A stretch of 64,000 bases of DNA, taken from NCBI GenBank assembly GCA_963795935.1, contig CAWCJO010000004.1, forward strand, positions 992,001-1,056,000, in the 5' to 3' direction. Below are positions 40,715 to 49,304 of the stretch, in pieces. Positions within the stretch are counted from its first letter, which is position 1, and every line of letters begins with the position of its first letter. Below the pieces are notes generated by a model. That model was not told the origin of the DNA, did not search any database, and was given only the letters and a program-made list of their open reading frames with translations. The translations under genes and the position numbers were made by a program. This stretch comes from JAICMB01 sp963795935 (GTDB lineage: Bacteria; Acidobacteriota; Terriglobia; Bryobacterales; Bryobacteraceae).

Positions 40715-41206
40715 TGGGTTAACTCTCCTTCTTATCAATCGGTTATCTATAGGTTCGTATTATTGCAAAGTGGTTTAGACGCGTTCCGCGCCGAAAAGGT
40801 TATGCGCGCCAGATTCTTTAATAAACTATAATGAACTCTGGAGTTTAGCTGGGCTTGGCGGCCCGGGCGGCCTAATTGGTCCGAGGACTCGGCTCCAGAA
40901 ATCATACCACACTCCGCAAGCAATTCAAGTGCCAGGGCCAAATCTCGCTCCGGCATCCACCTTGTCAGAAACAACTGGCACGCGGCCTCTGATTCTCATC
41001 GACTTCAGAAGCCAAAAACATTACGGCTGTCGACCCACTCGCGTTCCTCCGACGGCCGCACTATTTTTCGCCGCCAAAATTGCTGGCCAACGCCGGTAAG
41101 AATTTCTGCCGCCGGGCCGCCGCTCACATAAGATGCGTTACCCGTCAATTGCGATGCAGGGCGCTGAACGACGTTAACGTATGGTGCGTCCAAGCGGGCG
41201 GGACTC
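40715..41206. other. Intergenic region, no gene supported
   Basis: About 490 bases between the DksA-type gene and the broken secreted protein. It includes an AT-rich stretch at about 40740-40850 (GTTATCTATAGG, CTTTAATAAACTATAATG), the likely promoter area of the minus-strand DksA-type gene. A short open frame of 62 codons on the minus strand (41005-41193) has no recognisable similarity and no clear ribosome site, so I do not call it. No tRNA-like fold was found. Confidence 0.4.
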
Positions 41207-42198
41207 TCAGTTTTTATTCGGTGAATTCGGCGGCGGCGCGGCTGGCGGACTTTGCCGGCGCTGCTCGCGCATTCCCTCGAGCATGCGCTCCAGCGCCGCT
41301 TCCGGAATCGCGAGATGCATGGTCATGATGTCGTCGTGCGACGTCGCCTGCAAAGAATCGAGAAGCGTAGAGACCTGCGCGGCTGTCTTGTCGTTCTGGC
41401 GGTTGGTCTGGATCAGTCCAGCGAGGAATTTCACGACGTCCACCAGCGCGGCGGCGTCTTTCGGGGATTTCATGATCGCTTCGAGTGAAAGCTCCACGGT
41501 GGGCCCGAACTTCAGTCCGCCGCTGGCCTGTTGCACCGATCCGAGCAGGTTGCCTTTCATGGCGCTGCCCAGGTTCGCATCGGGCATGGCCCCGGCGAAG
41601 GCGGAAAGCGGCACGAGGGTGCTGAACCAGAAGTCGTTCGTCGCGCTCACCTGGCGGATCTTGGGAAGCAGCTTGGCCGCCATGCTCGCGGAGACACCGC
41701 CATGGCCTTGCGCCGCGCTATCGCCGCCTCGACCGCCGGCAATTCTCCAATCAGCACCGTGGAACGGTCCAGGAAGGCAACCGCGCCATGAGGATCGATA
41801 CCCGGAATCTGTGCGCTCCCGCTAATGATTTCAATGCCTCTGTATCGGACGAGCGCGCTGCCGCCGGCCCTCGCCGCGGCCGCGATGCGCGCGGGATCGA
41901 AAGCGCCTTTTGCAGCCAACAGCCAGTGCGATCGCCCGGCCTGGACGTCGTTCGACGCAATTACGATCTCGCGCAAGTCGCGGCGCGGGTCGAACCCGGT
42001 GGCGGCGACGAACTTCGCGAAATCCGCGTCGTCGGGCGCCATGCGCGCGAGCACGTACACTCCAAGCGGAGAGGTCTTCGCTTGGTCCACGTCGGCGCCC
42101 GCGATGACCTTCGCATCCGGCATCACCAGATTCAACAGCGTGGCATCGGCCGCCAACGCAGCGGGCGCCAGGACGGCGCACAACAGGTACTTTCGCAT
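41207..42198 (-). CDS. Uncharacterised secreted protein, frame break near 41700
   Basis: Begins MRKYLLCAVLAPAALAADA (signal peptide, ATG at 42198; an ATG at 42210 is also possible). It continues LLNLVMPDAKVIAGADVDQA, FDPRRDLREIVIASNDVQAG and ALVRYRGIEIISGSAQIPGI to AVEAAIARRKAMA. The frame then changes by what looks like one missing base near 41700, and the rest reads VSASMAAKLLPKIRQVSATN down to SPPAAPPPNSPNKN. The joined product is about 330 residues with a proline-rich tail. I do not recognise a named family; the repeated internal pattern of a predicted alpha-beta fold suggests a periplasmic protein. The start and stop lie between uncertain intergenic regions. Confidence 0.55.
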
Positions 42199-42315
42199 TC
42201 CAATTCGCATTACGACTACTGAGGACGGATGGCGGAGCTTACTATTACAGCTGAAAACGGGGTCTTTCAATGCCGCCGCAGGGCGCAGGCGCGTTCGCAA
42301 GCCAAGGCGAAAATC

Positions 42316-42640
42316 TCAAATATTCCAACCACGAGCGCGCCGGCGGGCCATGCACGCGAGGAGACCGAGGCCAGTCAAGAGAAGGGCATAAGTGCCGGGC
42401 TCGGGAACCGTACCCACGCTCGCCGGCTCTACGTCGACGTTGTCGAGGCCGATGTATTCACCGCCTGCCGTGGAGAGGCCAGTAATGCTGAGCTGCGTCA
42501 GCGCAGAAGTCGCCGTGAAATTAAAAGTTTCAAGGTTCCACACTGCCGGGTTCGGTGTGCCCGACCCCGATGTGAAAACGCCGGAGGAGTTTCCGGCGGT
42601 GGCGCGTACGCTGACGGGGCCGCCGTAAAACGCGCGAGGC
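42316..42640 (-). pseudogene. PEP-CTERM protein, C-terminal remnant
   Basis: An open frame encodes FYGGPVSVRATAGNSSGVF, then TLTQ-like text ending LSITGLSTAGGEYIGLDNV, and the sorting tag VPEPGTYALLLTGLGLLACM plus ARRRARG. This is a textbook PEP-CTERM signal (VPEP, membrane helix, arginine cluster), recognised by exosortase-type sorting in exopolysaccharide-producing bacteria. The N-terminal part of the protein is absent. The frame opens directly out of the 3' end of the Crp/Fnr gene in a different frame, with no start or ribosome site. The remnant therefore looks like the product of a deletion that joined two genes. Confidence 0.65.
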
Positions 42641-43277
42641 TGCGTTTCATGTGCACGATAGAGAGCCCCAGAAGTTGCGCCATCTCTTTATCCGATAAAG
42701 GCACTGCAAGGCGCCTGGAGCGCTCGTCGATTCGGTTGCCGATCACCTCGGCCAAATCCCAAAACAGTCGCTCCAACCGTTCGTGCGGCTGCAGCGTTTT
42801 CGTTTCGACCAAAGCAACGGCAGCGTTGTAGAGGTCGATATCGTGCAACCGGACGATGAAGTTGGCCAATTCAGCGTTCTCCCGCATGGCCGTAAGCATC
42901 CGTTCGGCTTCGATTCGGTATATCTGACACGGCGTTACGGCAAACGCCGAAACGGGGTTGGGCATGCGCAAAAAATACGCGCAGTCTTCAACGAATTGAC
43001 CGGGGTAGCGAAGGCAGTACAGTTGCGTGGAGCCGTCCGGCGGCGTGCACGTCAGTTCGACGATGCCGCTCTGCAGCAGGAAGACTTCCGAGGGACTGGA
43101 CCCTTGCGCAAAAATTTGCAGGCGCCTGCCGAACGAAAAGGGGGCACCCACCGGAATCATGCGGCGTATCGTTTGTATGTGTCCCTTGGCGCGGGCAGGA
43201 GTCCAGCAAGCGACGGGGTTCCGAGGATACTTAAGAATCAGCACGGCGCACACCTGGCGGTTTGGCGGAGCCCCCAA
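42498..43277 (-). CDS. Crp/Fnr-family regulator, C-terminus replaced
   Basis: A cyclic-nucleotide-binding-type effector domain (RRLQIFAQGSSPSEVFLLQS, GIVELTC, CLRYPGQFVEDCAYFLRMPN) is followed by a dimer helix (RLHDIDLYNAAVALVE) and an HTH (LAVPLSDKEMAQLLGLSIVH then MKRSLARF). The recognition helix seems intact. The wing that should follow is missing, and the frame continues as a foreign low-complexity tail from about 42640 because the DNA there belongs to a PEP-CTERM gene. DNA binding may be impaired. The start is uncertain: TTG at 43277 or ATG at 43160. No ligand-defining residues (for example a cysteine cluster for iron-sulphur) are seen. Confidence 0.6.
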   Translation of the reverse strand: MGAPPNRQVCAVLILKYPRNPVACWTPARAKGHIQTIRRMIPVGAPFSFGRRLQIFAQGSSPSEVFLLQSGIVELTCTPPDGSTQLYCLRYPGQFVEDCAYFLRMPNPVSAFAVTPCQIYRIEAERMLTAMRENAELANFIVRLHDIDLYNAAVALVETKTLQPHERLERLFWDLAEVIGNRIDERSRRLAVPLSDKEMAQLLGLSIVHMKRSLARFTAAPSAYAPPPETPPAFSHRGRAHRTRQCGTLKLLISRRLLR

Positions 43278-43364
43278 TGAGGGCGGATGGTCAACTAAAA
43301 ACTGAGACGCGCTAGTGTAAGGTAAAATTACATATGGAAAATCTCATCACGCCGGAAAACTTAT

Positions 43365-43655
43365 TTAATAGCCGTAATGACCGGCGAGAATCCCGTACCC
43401 CATCAGGCTGGTCCGTTCGTGTTGAACCGCCAGCGTCCGGATCTCCCAAGGCAGCATCGCTTCGGGGCCGAGCGACTCCCGCCACCGTGAAACGGAGCCC
43501 AACTGGCGCGTGATCGTAAGACGATCGAAATCCCCCTGCGCCAGATCCGGTATTTCAAGCTCGATTCCTCGCGCGGCGAAGCGCTCCCGAAAATATCCCG
43601 CCTTCTTCGATCCCGGGCTGCTCGCGAAACCGTGCAGATAAACGACGCGGTTCAC
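43365..43655 (-). pseudogene. YqiA/UPF0227-like esterase N-terminus joined to unrelated tail
   Basis: The GTG start gives MNRVVYLHGFASSPGSKKAG, then YFRERFAARGIELEIPDL, the N-terminal strand and oxyanion region of small alpha/beta-hydrolase esterases. After LTITRQL, where the nucleophile-bearing part (GxSxG) should come, the sequence changes to GSVSRWRESLGPEAMLPWEI and TSLMGYGILAGHYGY, which I do not recognise. This may be the C-terminus of another protein. A full esterase is about 180-200 residues; this product has 96. Its start overlaps the upstream gene's stop by four bases (GTGA), so it belonged to an operon with it. It is probably a non-functional chimera caused by deletion. Confidence 0.55.
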
Positions 43656-44534
43656 TTCAACGATCGCCAGTTCGAGTATTCGAAATCGTCTTCGGCGGCA
43701 AGAATGTCGTTTTCGTAGCGCCGGTGGAACGCGGAGGAAGGCAACAGATTGCCCGCGGCGCTCTCGGCATAATCCACTTCGGCTTCATCGCGGATCTCCA
43801 GTTGACGGTCATGACGCGAAGTGATCATCGTAATCCTTATGGGAACGCAATCCGGCAGCCTTACCCAGATCCAGCCCGTCAATTTACTCTTCGTCTGTTT
43901 GCCGCGCTCGTTGATGCGCACCGATTCCGGCCCGCTCTTCTGGGCATAACGAATCACCAGGGCGTGCGCGCGGCCGATATTCTCCTCGCGATCGTACTCG
44001 AATACGAAGTTCTTTTCGCCGCCTTTATCGAAAAGAAGGATCATTTGTCCCAGATCGACGGCAACTCCGCTCAGTCCCTCGGCCTCGAACTGCCGCCGCA
44101 TTTTCTTTTTGGCATCGTCGTCGTGAGAGAGCAGAGCGTCGCGCAGAAACTTGCGTCCGTCCTCGTCCTTCGCCTCCATTTCTTTATCGACGCTGAGCAT
44201 TTGCCGCACCTCATGAATCGCGGGCGACCCTCCCAGCGTCGTAAAGGCATAATAGGATACGATCTGCCGGACGGAATATTGCGGAGCGACGGTCCCGGCC
44301 GCCGTGGTCTTGGCGTGCGCCTTGCCCCGGCGAATCGTGCGTTGCCGCAGCGTTTCGCGGCACATGAGCTGCTGCGCGTTGGCGGCAAAACGCTCCGCGG
44401 CATCGGCAATCCGGGGCAACGCTCGAATTACCGCGCTGTCTTGAGCCGACGTTGGAGCGCCGCGCGGAAGGGCTTGAGGCGGTCTGCGCCAATGCCGCCG
44501 CGAACGCCGCCGCCGCGAGCGGGGCCAGCCTCAT
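43652..44534 (-). CDS. Uncharacterised secreted protein, frame break near 44440
   Basis: Begins MRLAPLAAAAFAAALAQTAS (signal peptide). The frame changes near 44440, and removing one base there gives QDSAVIRALPRIADAAERFA. It then reads CRETLRQRTIRRGK, APQYSVRQIVSYYAFTTLGG, FDKGGEKNFVFEYDREENIG, GWIWVRLPDCVPIRITMITS and EVDYAESAAGNLLPSSAFHR to the stop. The product is about 290 residues. I recall similar proteins from Acidobacteriota but no named family. Its C-terminal half resembles outer-membrane lipoprotein-sorting folds that report on substrate processing, but this is weak. The stop overlaps the chimeric esterase start. Confidence 0.6.
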
Positions 44535-44650
44535 CCTTCCAGTAAAACACGCGCGCGCCTGTGCTAAGCGAGGACGTGAAAAACAATTCTTACATGCTAG
44601 AATCAATGCGTTTGAACATGGTTGTGGGCTGAGAAACTTGGGGAGGATAC

Positions 44651-44890
44651 ATGTCGCCAGTGGAACAGAAGGTGAAGCAGATCATCGTGGAACAGCTCGG
44701 GGTGGACGAGAATCAGGTGGACAACACCGCCTCCTTTGTGGACGATCTTGGCGCGGACTCGCTCGATATCGTCGAACTCGTGATGGCGTTCGAGGAAGCT
44801 TTCGATATCGACATCCCGGACGAAGACGCCGAAAAGATCGCGACCGTCAAGGACGCCATCGACTACATCGAAGCGAAGAAGAAGAAGTAG
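44651..44890 (+). CDS. acpP: Acyl carrier protein
   Basis: A 79-residue acyl carrier protein for fatty-acid synthesis. The phosphopantetheine attachment Ser is S37 in the motif GADSLDIVELVMAFEE. The full helical bundle is present (PVEQKVKQIIVEQLGVDENQ; DIPDEDAEKIATVKDAIDYI), and the C-terminus is lysine-rich. The ATG is preceded by GGGGAGGA, a strong ribosome site. It heads an acpP-fabF-etfB-etfA run, with fabF 18 bp downstream. A TAGAAT at 44598-44603 could be the -10 of its promoter, but no good -35 is seen. Confidence 0.95.
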   Translation: MSPVEQKVKQIIVEQLGVDENQVDNTASFVDDLGADSLDIVELVMAFEEAFDIDIPDEDAEKIATVKDAIDYIEAKKKK

Positions 44891-44908
44891 GGAAAGCGGA
44901 GCGGGATT

Positions 44909-46151
44909 TTGGCTCGCAGAGTGGTAGTAACGGGAGTCGGCCTGGTCACCTCGCTGGGCATCGGCACGGAAGAGACCTGGCGCGGTCTTCGCGAAGGCCG
45001 CAACGGCGTATCGCGCATCGAACAATTCGACGCCGCCGCGTTCAATTGCCGCATTGCCGGCGAAGTGAAGGCCTTCGATCCGGCGCGCTTCATCGAGCGA
45101 AAAGAAATTAAAAAGATGGGCCGCTTCATCCAGTTCGCGATCGCCGGCTACCGAATTCGCGATGGCGCAATCCGGTCTGAAGATCGCCGCGGACATGGCC
45201 GACCGCGCGGGAGTTTATATCGGCAGCGGCATCGGCGGATTTGAAGTCATTGAGCGCGAGCATAAGATCCTGCTCGAAAAAGGCCCCAGCCGCATATCGC
45301 CGTTTTTTATTCCGGCGACCATTATCAACCTGGCTTCCGGCTACGTTTCGATTCGCACCGGCGCCAAAGGCCCCAACTCGGCGACCGCGACCGCCTGCAC
45401 CACCAGCGCGCATTCCATCGGCGATTCGTTCAAAATCATCCAGCGCGAGGCGGCCGACGTGATGATCTGCGGCGGCGCCGAGGCTTGCATTACGCCCATG
45501 GGCATCGGAGGATTCGCGGCCATGCGCGCGCTGTCGCAACGCAATGACGACCCCGCGCATGCTTCGCGGCCCTGGGACAAGGAGCGCGATGGTTTCGTGG
45601 TGGGAGAAGGCGCGGGCATCCTGGTCCTCGAAGAATTGGAATTCGCGAAGCGGCGCGGCGCGGCGATACTAGCCGAAATCGCGGGATACGGCATGAGCGC
45701 CGATGCGTTTCACATTACCAGCCCGTCGGAAGACGGCGACGGCGCTTTCCGCGTGATGCGCCACGCCTTGGACGATGCGGGACTCGAGCCGCGCGAGATC
45801 GATTATATAAACGCTCATGGGACCTCCACCGAAGTGGGTGACAGGATTGAGACCATCGCCATCAAGCGGGCCTTCTGCGAGCACGCCTATAAGCTTTGCG
45901 TGAGCTCCACCAAGTCCATGACCGGCCATCTGCTCGGCGGCGCCGGCGGACTCGAAGCGGGCATCACCGTGCTCGCGATACGGGATCAGATCGCGCCGCC
46001 GACCATCAATTACGAATTTCCCGATCCCGAATGCGATCTCGATTACGTCCCCAACGAAGCCAGGTCCATGCGCATCGATCATGCCCTGTCTAATTCATTC
46101 GGTTTCGGCGGCACCAACGGTTGTTTGATTTTCAAAAGATACGCCGAGTAG
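44909..46151 (+). CDS. fabF: Beta-ketoacyl-ACP synthase II, frame break at 45146
   Basis: The condensing enzyme of fatty-acid elongation. The start TTG (44909) gives ARRVVVTGVGLVTSLGIGTE, the segment VSRIEQFDAAAFNCRIAGEV, then KKMGRFIQFAIA. Deleting the G at 45146 restores ATEFAMAQSGLKIAADMADR and GVYIGSGIGGFEVIEREHKI. The active-site Cys lies in PNSATATACTTSAHSIGD (about residue 163), with the two His in DYINAHGTSTEVGD and SMTGHLLGGAGGLEAGI. Joined length of 413 residues is normal. Two-frame reading of so conserved an essential gene is best explained by a sequence error. It follows acpP in the usual order and precedes etfB by 9 bp. Confidence 0.92.
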
Positions 46152-46160
46152 CTCTCAGAC

Positions 46161-46932
46161 ATGAAGATAATCGTCTGCATAAAGCAGGTACCGGTCCGCG
46201 ACTCGCAGTTGCGAGTGGACTCCAGCGGCCGCTGGATTCAGGAATCCGATCTCAGCTTCGAGATCAACGAGCCCGACGCCTACGCGCTCGAAGAAGCCCT
46301 GCAACTTAAGGAGAAGCGCGGCGGCGAAGTGGTGGCGTTGTGCGCCGGGCCCGCGCGCGCTTCGCAAACCATACGCGAGGCGCTCGCCAAAGGCGCCGAT
46401 CGGGCGCTGCATATAGAAGATGAACAGGTATCGTCCTGGGACACTCTGGGCTTGGCGCGCTTGCTCGCCAAAGCCGCCTCAGCCGGAGAAGCCCGATCTC
46501 ATCCTCACCGGTCTGCAATCCGACGATCTCGGTTATGGCCAAACCGGCGTGGTTTTAGCCGAACTCCTCGGCATCCCTCACGCCACTATCATCATGGCCG
46601 TCGAGGCGCTGGACCACGGAATTCGCGTCAAGAGGGAGCTCGAGAACGGCTGGTTTCAACATATCGAAATGCCTCTTCCCGCCGTCCTCACCATTCAGTC
46701 CGGCATCAACAAGCTCCGTTACGCGACCCTCATGGGAATCAAGAAGGCCAAAGCGAAAGACGTGAAAAAGTTGACCGTCGCCGAGCTCGGCGTAAGCCCC
46801 TCGCCCACGGCCATCATCGAACGGGTCTACCTTCCTAACAAGGCGAAGCAGACGCAATTGCTCGACGGCAGCCCCAAGGAGGCGGCGGCGAAGTTGGTCG
46901 AAAAACTTAAATTCGAGGCGCGCGTTCTATGA
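46161..46932 (+). CDS. etfB: Electron transfer flavoprotein beta subunit, frame break near 46477
   Basis: The AMP-binding beta chain of the soluble flavoprotein that carries electrons from acyl-CoA dehydrogenases to the membrane quinone pool. Frame 1: MKIIVCIKQVPVRDSQLRVD, the segment FEINEPDAYALEEALQLKEK, and ALAKGADRALHIEDE. Frame 2 after removal of one C near 46477: QPEKPDLILTGLQSDDLGYG and QTGVVLAELLGIPHATIIMA, with the conserved signature region LPAVLTIQSGINKLRYATLM. Joined length about 256 residues. The ATG of etfA overlaps its stop (ATGA). Its placement behind fabF suggests a link between fatty-acid synthesis and oxidation. Confidence 0.88.
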
Positions 46933-47913
46933 GCGGGACCGTGCTGGCAGTCGTGGAGCAGCGCGGCGGCGAATGGAACCGCATGTCATTTGAAACGCTC
47001 ACCGCGGCCCAGCAGCTTGCCTCCGGCTTGGGCATCTCCGCATCCGCGGCCGTTCCCGGAAAAGCGGTGGACGCGCTTGCGGGCGAGCTTGCTTCGAAGG
47101 ACCTGGAACGCGTCTATGCCCTCGACCACGATCTTCTCGACAACTACACGGCCGACGCTTTCACGGCCGCCCTCGAGCAGTTTATCCGCAAGACCCAGCC
47201 AGCGTTCGTGCTGTTTCCGCACACGTATCAGGTTCGCGATTTCGCCCCCAAACTCGCAACGCGCTTCGGCCAGGTGCTCATCAGCGATGTGGTCGGAATC
47301 CGCACTGAAGGCGGCGCTCCCACGTTCGTTCGGCAACTCTTTCAGGGCAAGCTGAATGCCGACGTGAAGCCGGGCGGGCGAGACGCCACACTTCATCTCC
47401 ATCCAGGCCGGCGCCTTCCGCGCCGAACAGGCTCGCGAAGGGACCGCGCAGTTCGAAAAATTCGCGCCCGATCTCAACGCCGCCGCGATCCGCGCGAAAC
47501 CGGGAGAACCCTTCCGCGAATCGGCCCGCGCCGTCGATCTTACGTCCGCCGACATCATCGTTTCAGTCGGCCGCGGCATCAAGGAGAAGGACAATATCGG
47601 CATCGTCGAGGAACTCGCTGCGGCGATGGGCGGCGAGCTTGCGGCCTCGCGTCCGATCTGCGACAGCGGCTGGCTCCCCATGGAGCGCCAGGTCGGCAGC
47701 TCCGGTCAAACCGTCTCGCCCAAGGTCTATCTCGCGGTCGGCATCTCCGGCGCGATCCAGCACCTGGTGGGCATGAAGGGATCGAAAACCATCGTCGCCA
47801 TCAACAAGGATTCCAACGCGCCGATTTTCGAAGTGGCCGATTACGGCATCGTCGGCGATCTCTTTGAGATCGTCCCCGCACTCACCGAAGCGGTCAAAAA
47901 AGCGAAGGGCTAG
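46929..47913 (+). CDS. etfA: Electron transfer flavoprotein alpha subunit, frame break near 47373
   Basis: The FAD-binding alpha chain. Frame 1: LAVVEQRGGEWNRMSFETLT, DHDLLDNYTADAFTAALEQF, FPHTYQVRDFAPKLATRFGQ. Removing one G in the GGG near 47373 gives GGETPHFISIQAGAFRAEQA in the next frame. This continues through VGRGIKEKDNIGIVEELAAA, RQVGSSGQTVSPKVYLAVGI and SGAIQHLVGMKGSKTIVAIN, to DSNAPIFEVADYGIVGDLFE. The last blocks are the FAD site signature of the family. Joined length about 327 residues. It ends the acpP-fabF-etfBA run; the next gene follows after 141 bp that contain short repeats. Confidence 0.88.
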
Positions 47914-48001
47914 CAACCATGCGCGGAAGCCGACGATGACCCCGCGCGACCCACCCACGACCCCGCGCGACCTCGCCACCGACCCGGGACGCAGCGCTTC
48001 C

Positions 48002-48026
48002 GAGCCGCGACCGTCAGGGAGCGGTC
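48002..48026. repeat. Candidate dispersed intergenic repeat with GACCG...CGGTC stem
   Basis: The 25-base core starts GAGCCGCGACCG and ends GGGAGCGGTC, with GACCG and CGGTC able to form a short stem. I recall near-identical motifs scattered between genes in Solibacter-like genomes, but only one copy is seen here. Just upstream, the 14-base GACCCCGCGCGACC occurs twice, at 47938-47951 and 47959-47972, 21 bases apart. Confidence 0.35.
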
Positions 48027-48054
48027 TTCCAACCCCAACGTCTCCCCCGCACTA

Positions 48055-49257
48055 ATGGCCAGCGAGCGTGAACTCGACCTCATCCGCGCCGCCGCCGATG
48101 GCGACCTGGAGGGCGTGCGCATCCTGATCGGCAGGGGCGCCAAGGTCAACGCCCGCCACAAGAACGGAATCACGCCGCTGCTGGCCGCGGCCCTCTACGG
48201 CAAAACCGACGTCATGCAATTCCTGTTGGTTCAAGGCGCCGACATCAAACTGCGCTACAGCAACGACGCCACGGCGCTCATTCTGGCCGCCACCCAGGGC
48301 CAAGCCTCGTCCGTTCGCCTGCTGCTCGCAAAAGGAGCGAACCCGAACGAGCGCGCCCGCGGCGGATCGACGGCGCTGCTGGCCGCGGCGGTGGGCGGGT
48401 ACACGGAGGCCATCGAGGCTCTGCTCGCCAAAGGCGCGGACCCGAATCTGGCAGATGCCAACGGGTCCACTCCTTTAATTGCGGCTGCCGCTAACGGCCA
48501 TCTGGAGGCCGTTTGCGCGCTTCTCGACAGCGCCGCCGAAGTGAACGCCCGCACCCGCGCCGGCATCACGGCCCTGTTTTCGGCACTGAGCGCCGCGGCT
48601 ATCGCATGGCGTCTCCTTGAGCATGGCGCCGATCCCAATACCAAGGACGCTCAAGGGCATCCCGCGCTCGTCGTCGCCGCGGCCCAGGGCTCGCTCGAGG
48701 TCGTCCAAGTCCTGCTCGACGGCGGCGCCGCCATAGACGCGGCCGATCCTACTGGAAGCACGGCGCTGATCGCGGCGTCTCTACATGGCCATGCGGCGGT
48801 TGCCCGCGCGCTGCTCGACCGCGGCTCCGATCCGAACGCCTGCGCGGGCAGCGACACCACGCCTCTGATCGGGGCCATCGTGCGGGGCCACGCAGAGGTC
48901 GTGCAACTCCTGCTCGAGCGGGGCGCCGATGTCAATCGCCCCGCCACCGGAGGCGTCACGCCCCTCATGATCGCCGCCAATAACGCGCCAACCATCGCGC
49001 CCTTGCTGCTCGAAAACGGCGCCGAAGTCGATGCCGCGGACGAGAAAGGAACCAGCGCCCTTCACGTAGCCGCGCTGAAGGGAGACCAGGCGCTCGCCAA
49101 GGCTCTGCTCGAAAAGGGAGCCGACACCAGCCGCCCAGCTCGTAACGGCCTCACGGCGGCGCAGGTGGCCGAAGCGGCCGGACACGGCGATCTGACATCC
49201 TTATTAGGGGGCGGCCCGCCCCCCAGCCGGCCTCCGCGAGGCGATGAAAGCGCGTAA
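48055..49257 (+). CDS. Ankyrin-repeat protein
   Basis: A 400-residue protein made almost wholly of about twelve ankyrin repeats of 33 residues. Typical units are NGSTPLIAAAANGHLEAVCA, GVTPLMIAANNAPTIAPLLL and GTSALHVAALKGDQALAKAL. They are linked by turns such as GADPNLAD and GAEVDAAD. No signal peptide, catalytic domain or membrane segment is visible. Ankyrin solenoids bind protein partners; no partner is indicated. It lies upstream of the HEAT-repeat gene (47 bp) on the same strand. Both are repeat scaffolds, which may be more than chance. Confidence 0.88.
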   Translation: MASERELDLIRAAADGDLEGVRILIGRGAKVNARHKNGITPLLAAALYGKTDVMQFLLVQGADIKLRYSNDATALILAATQGQASSVRLLLAKGANPNERARGGSTALLAAAVGGYTEAIEALLAKGADPNLADANGSTPLIAAAANGHLEAVCALLDSAAEVNARTRAGITALFSALSAAAIAWRLLEHGADPNTKDAQGHPALVVAAAQGSLEVVQVLLDGGAAIDAADPTGSTALIAASLHGHAAVARALLDRGSDPNACAGSDTTPLIGAIVRGHAEVVQLLLERGADVNRPATGGVTPLMIAANNAPTIAPLLLENGAEVDAADEKGTSALHVAALKGDQALAKALLEKGADTSRPARNGLTAAQVAEAAGHGDLTSLLGGGPPPSRPPRGDESA

Positions 49258-49304
49258 ACTCTCTCACAACTCCGCCAAAACGATCGATATGCATTTCGTA
49301 GCCC

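Noticed and set aside
40860..40960. GC-rich palindromic stretch suspected as a tRNA or small RNA
   Set aside because: No seven-base acceptor stem, no T-arm GTTCGA and no anticodon loop could be aligned on either strand.
41005..41193. A 62-codon minus-strand frame in the gap beside the DksA-type gene
   Set aside because: No recognisable motif or start context. It might be a gene remnant, but nothing in the sequence supports it.
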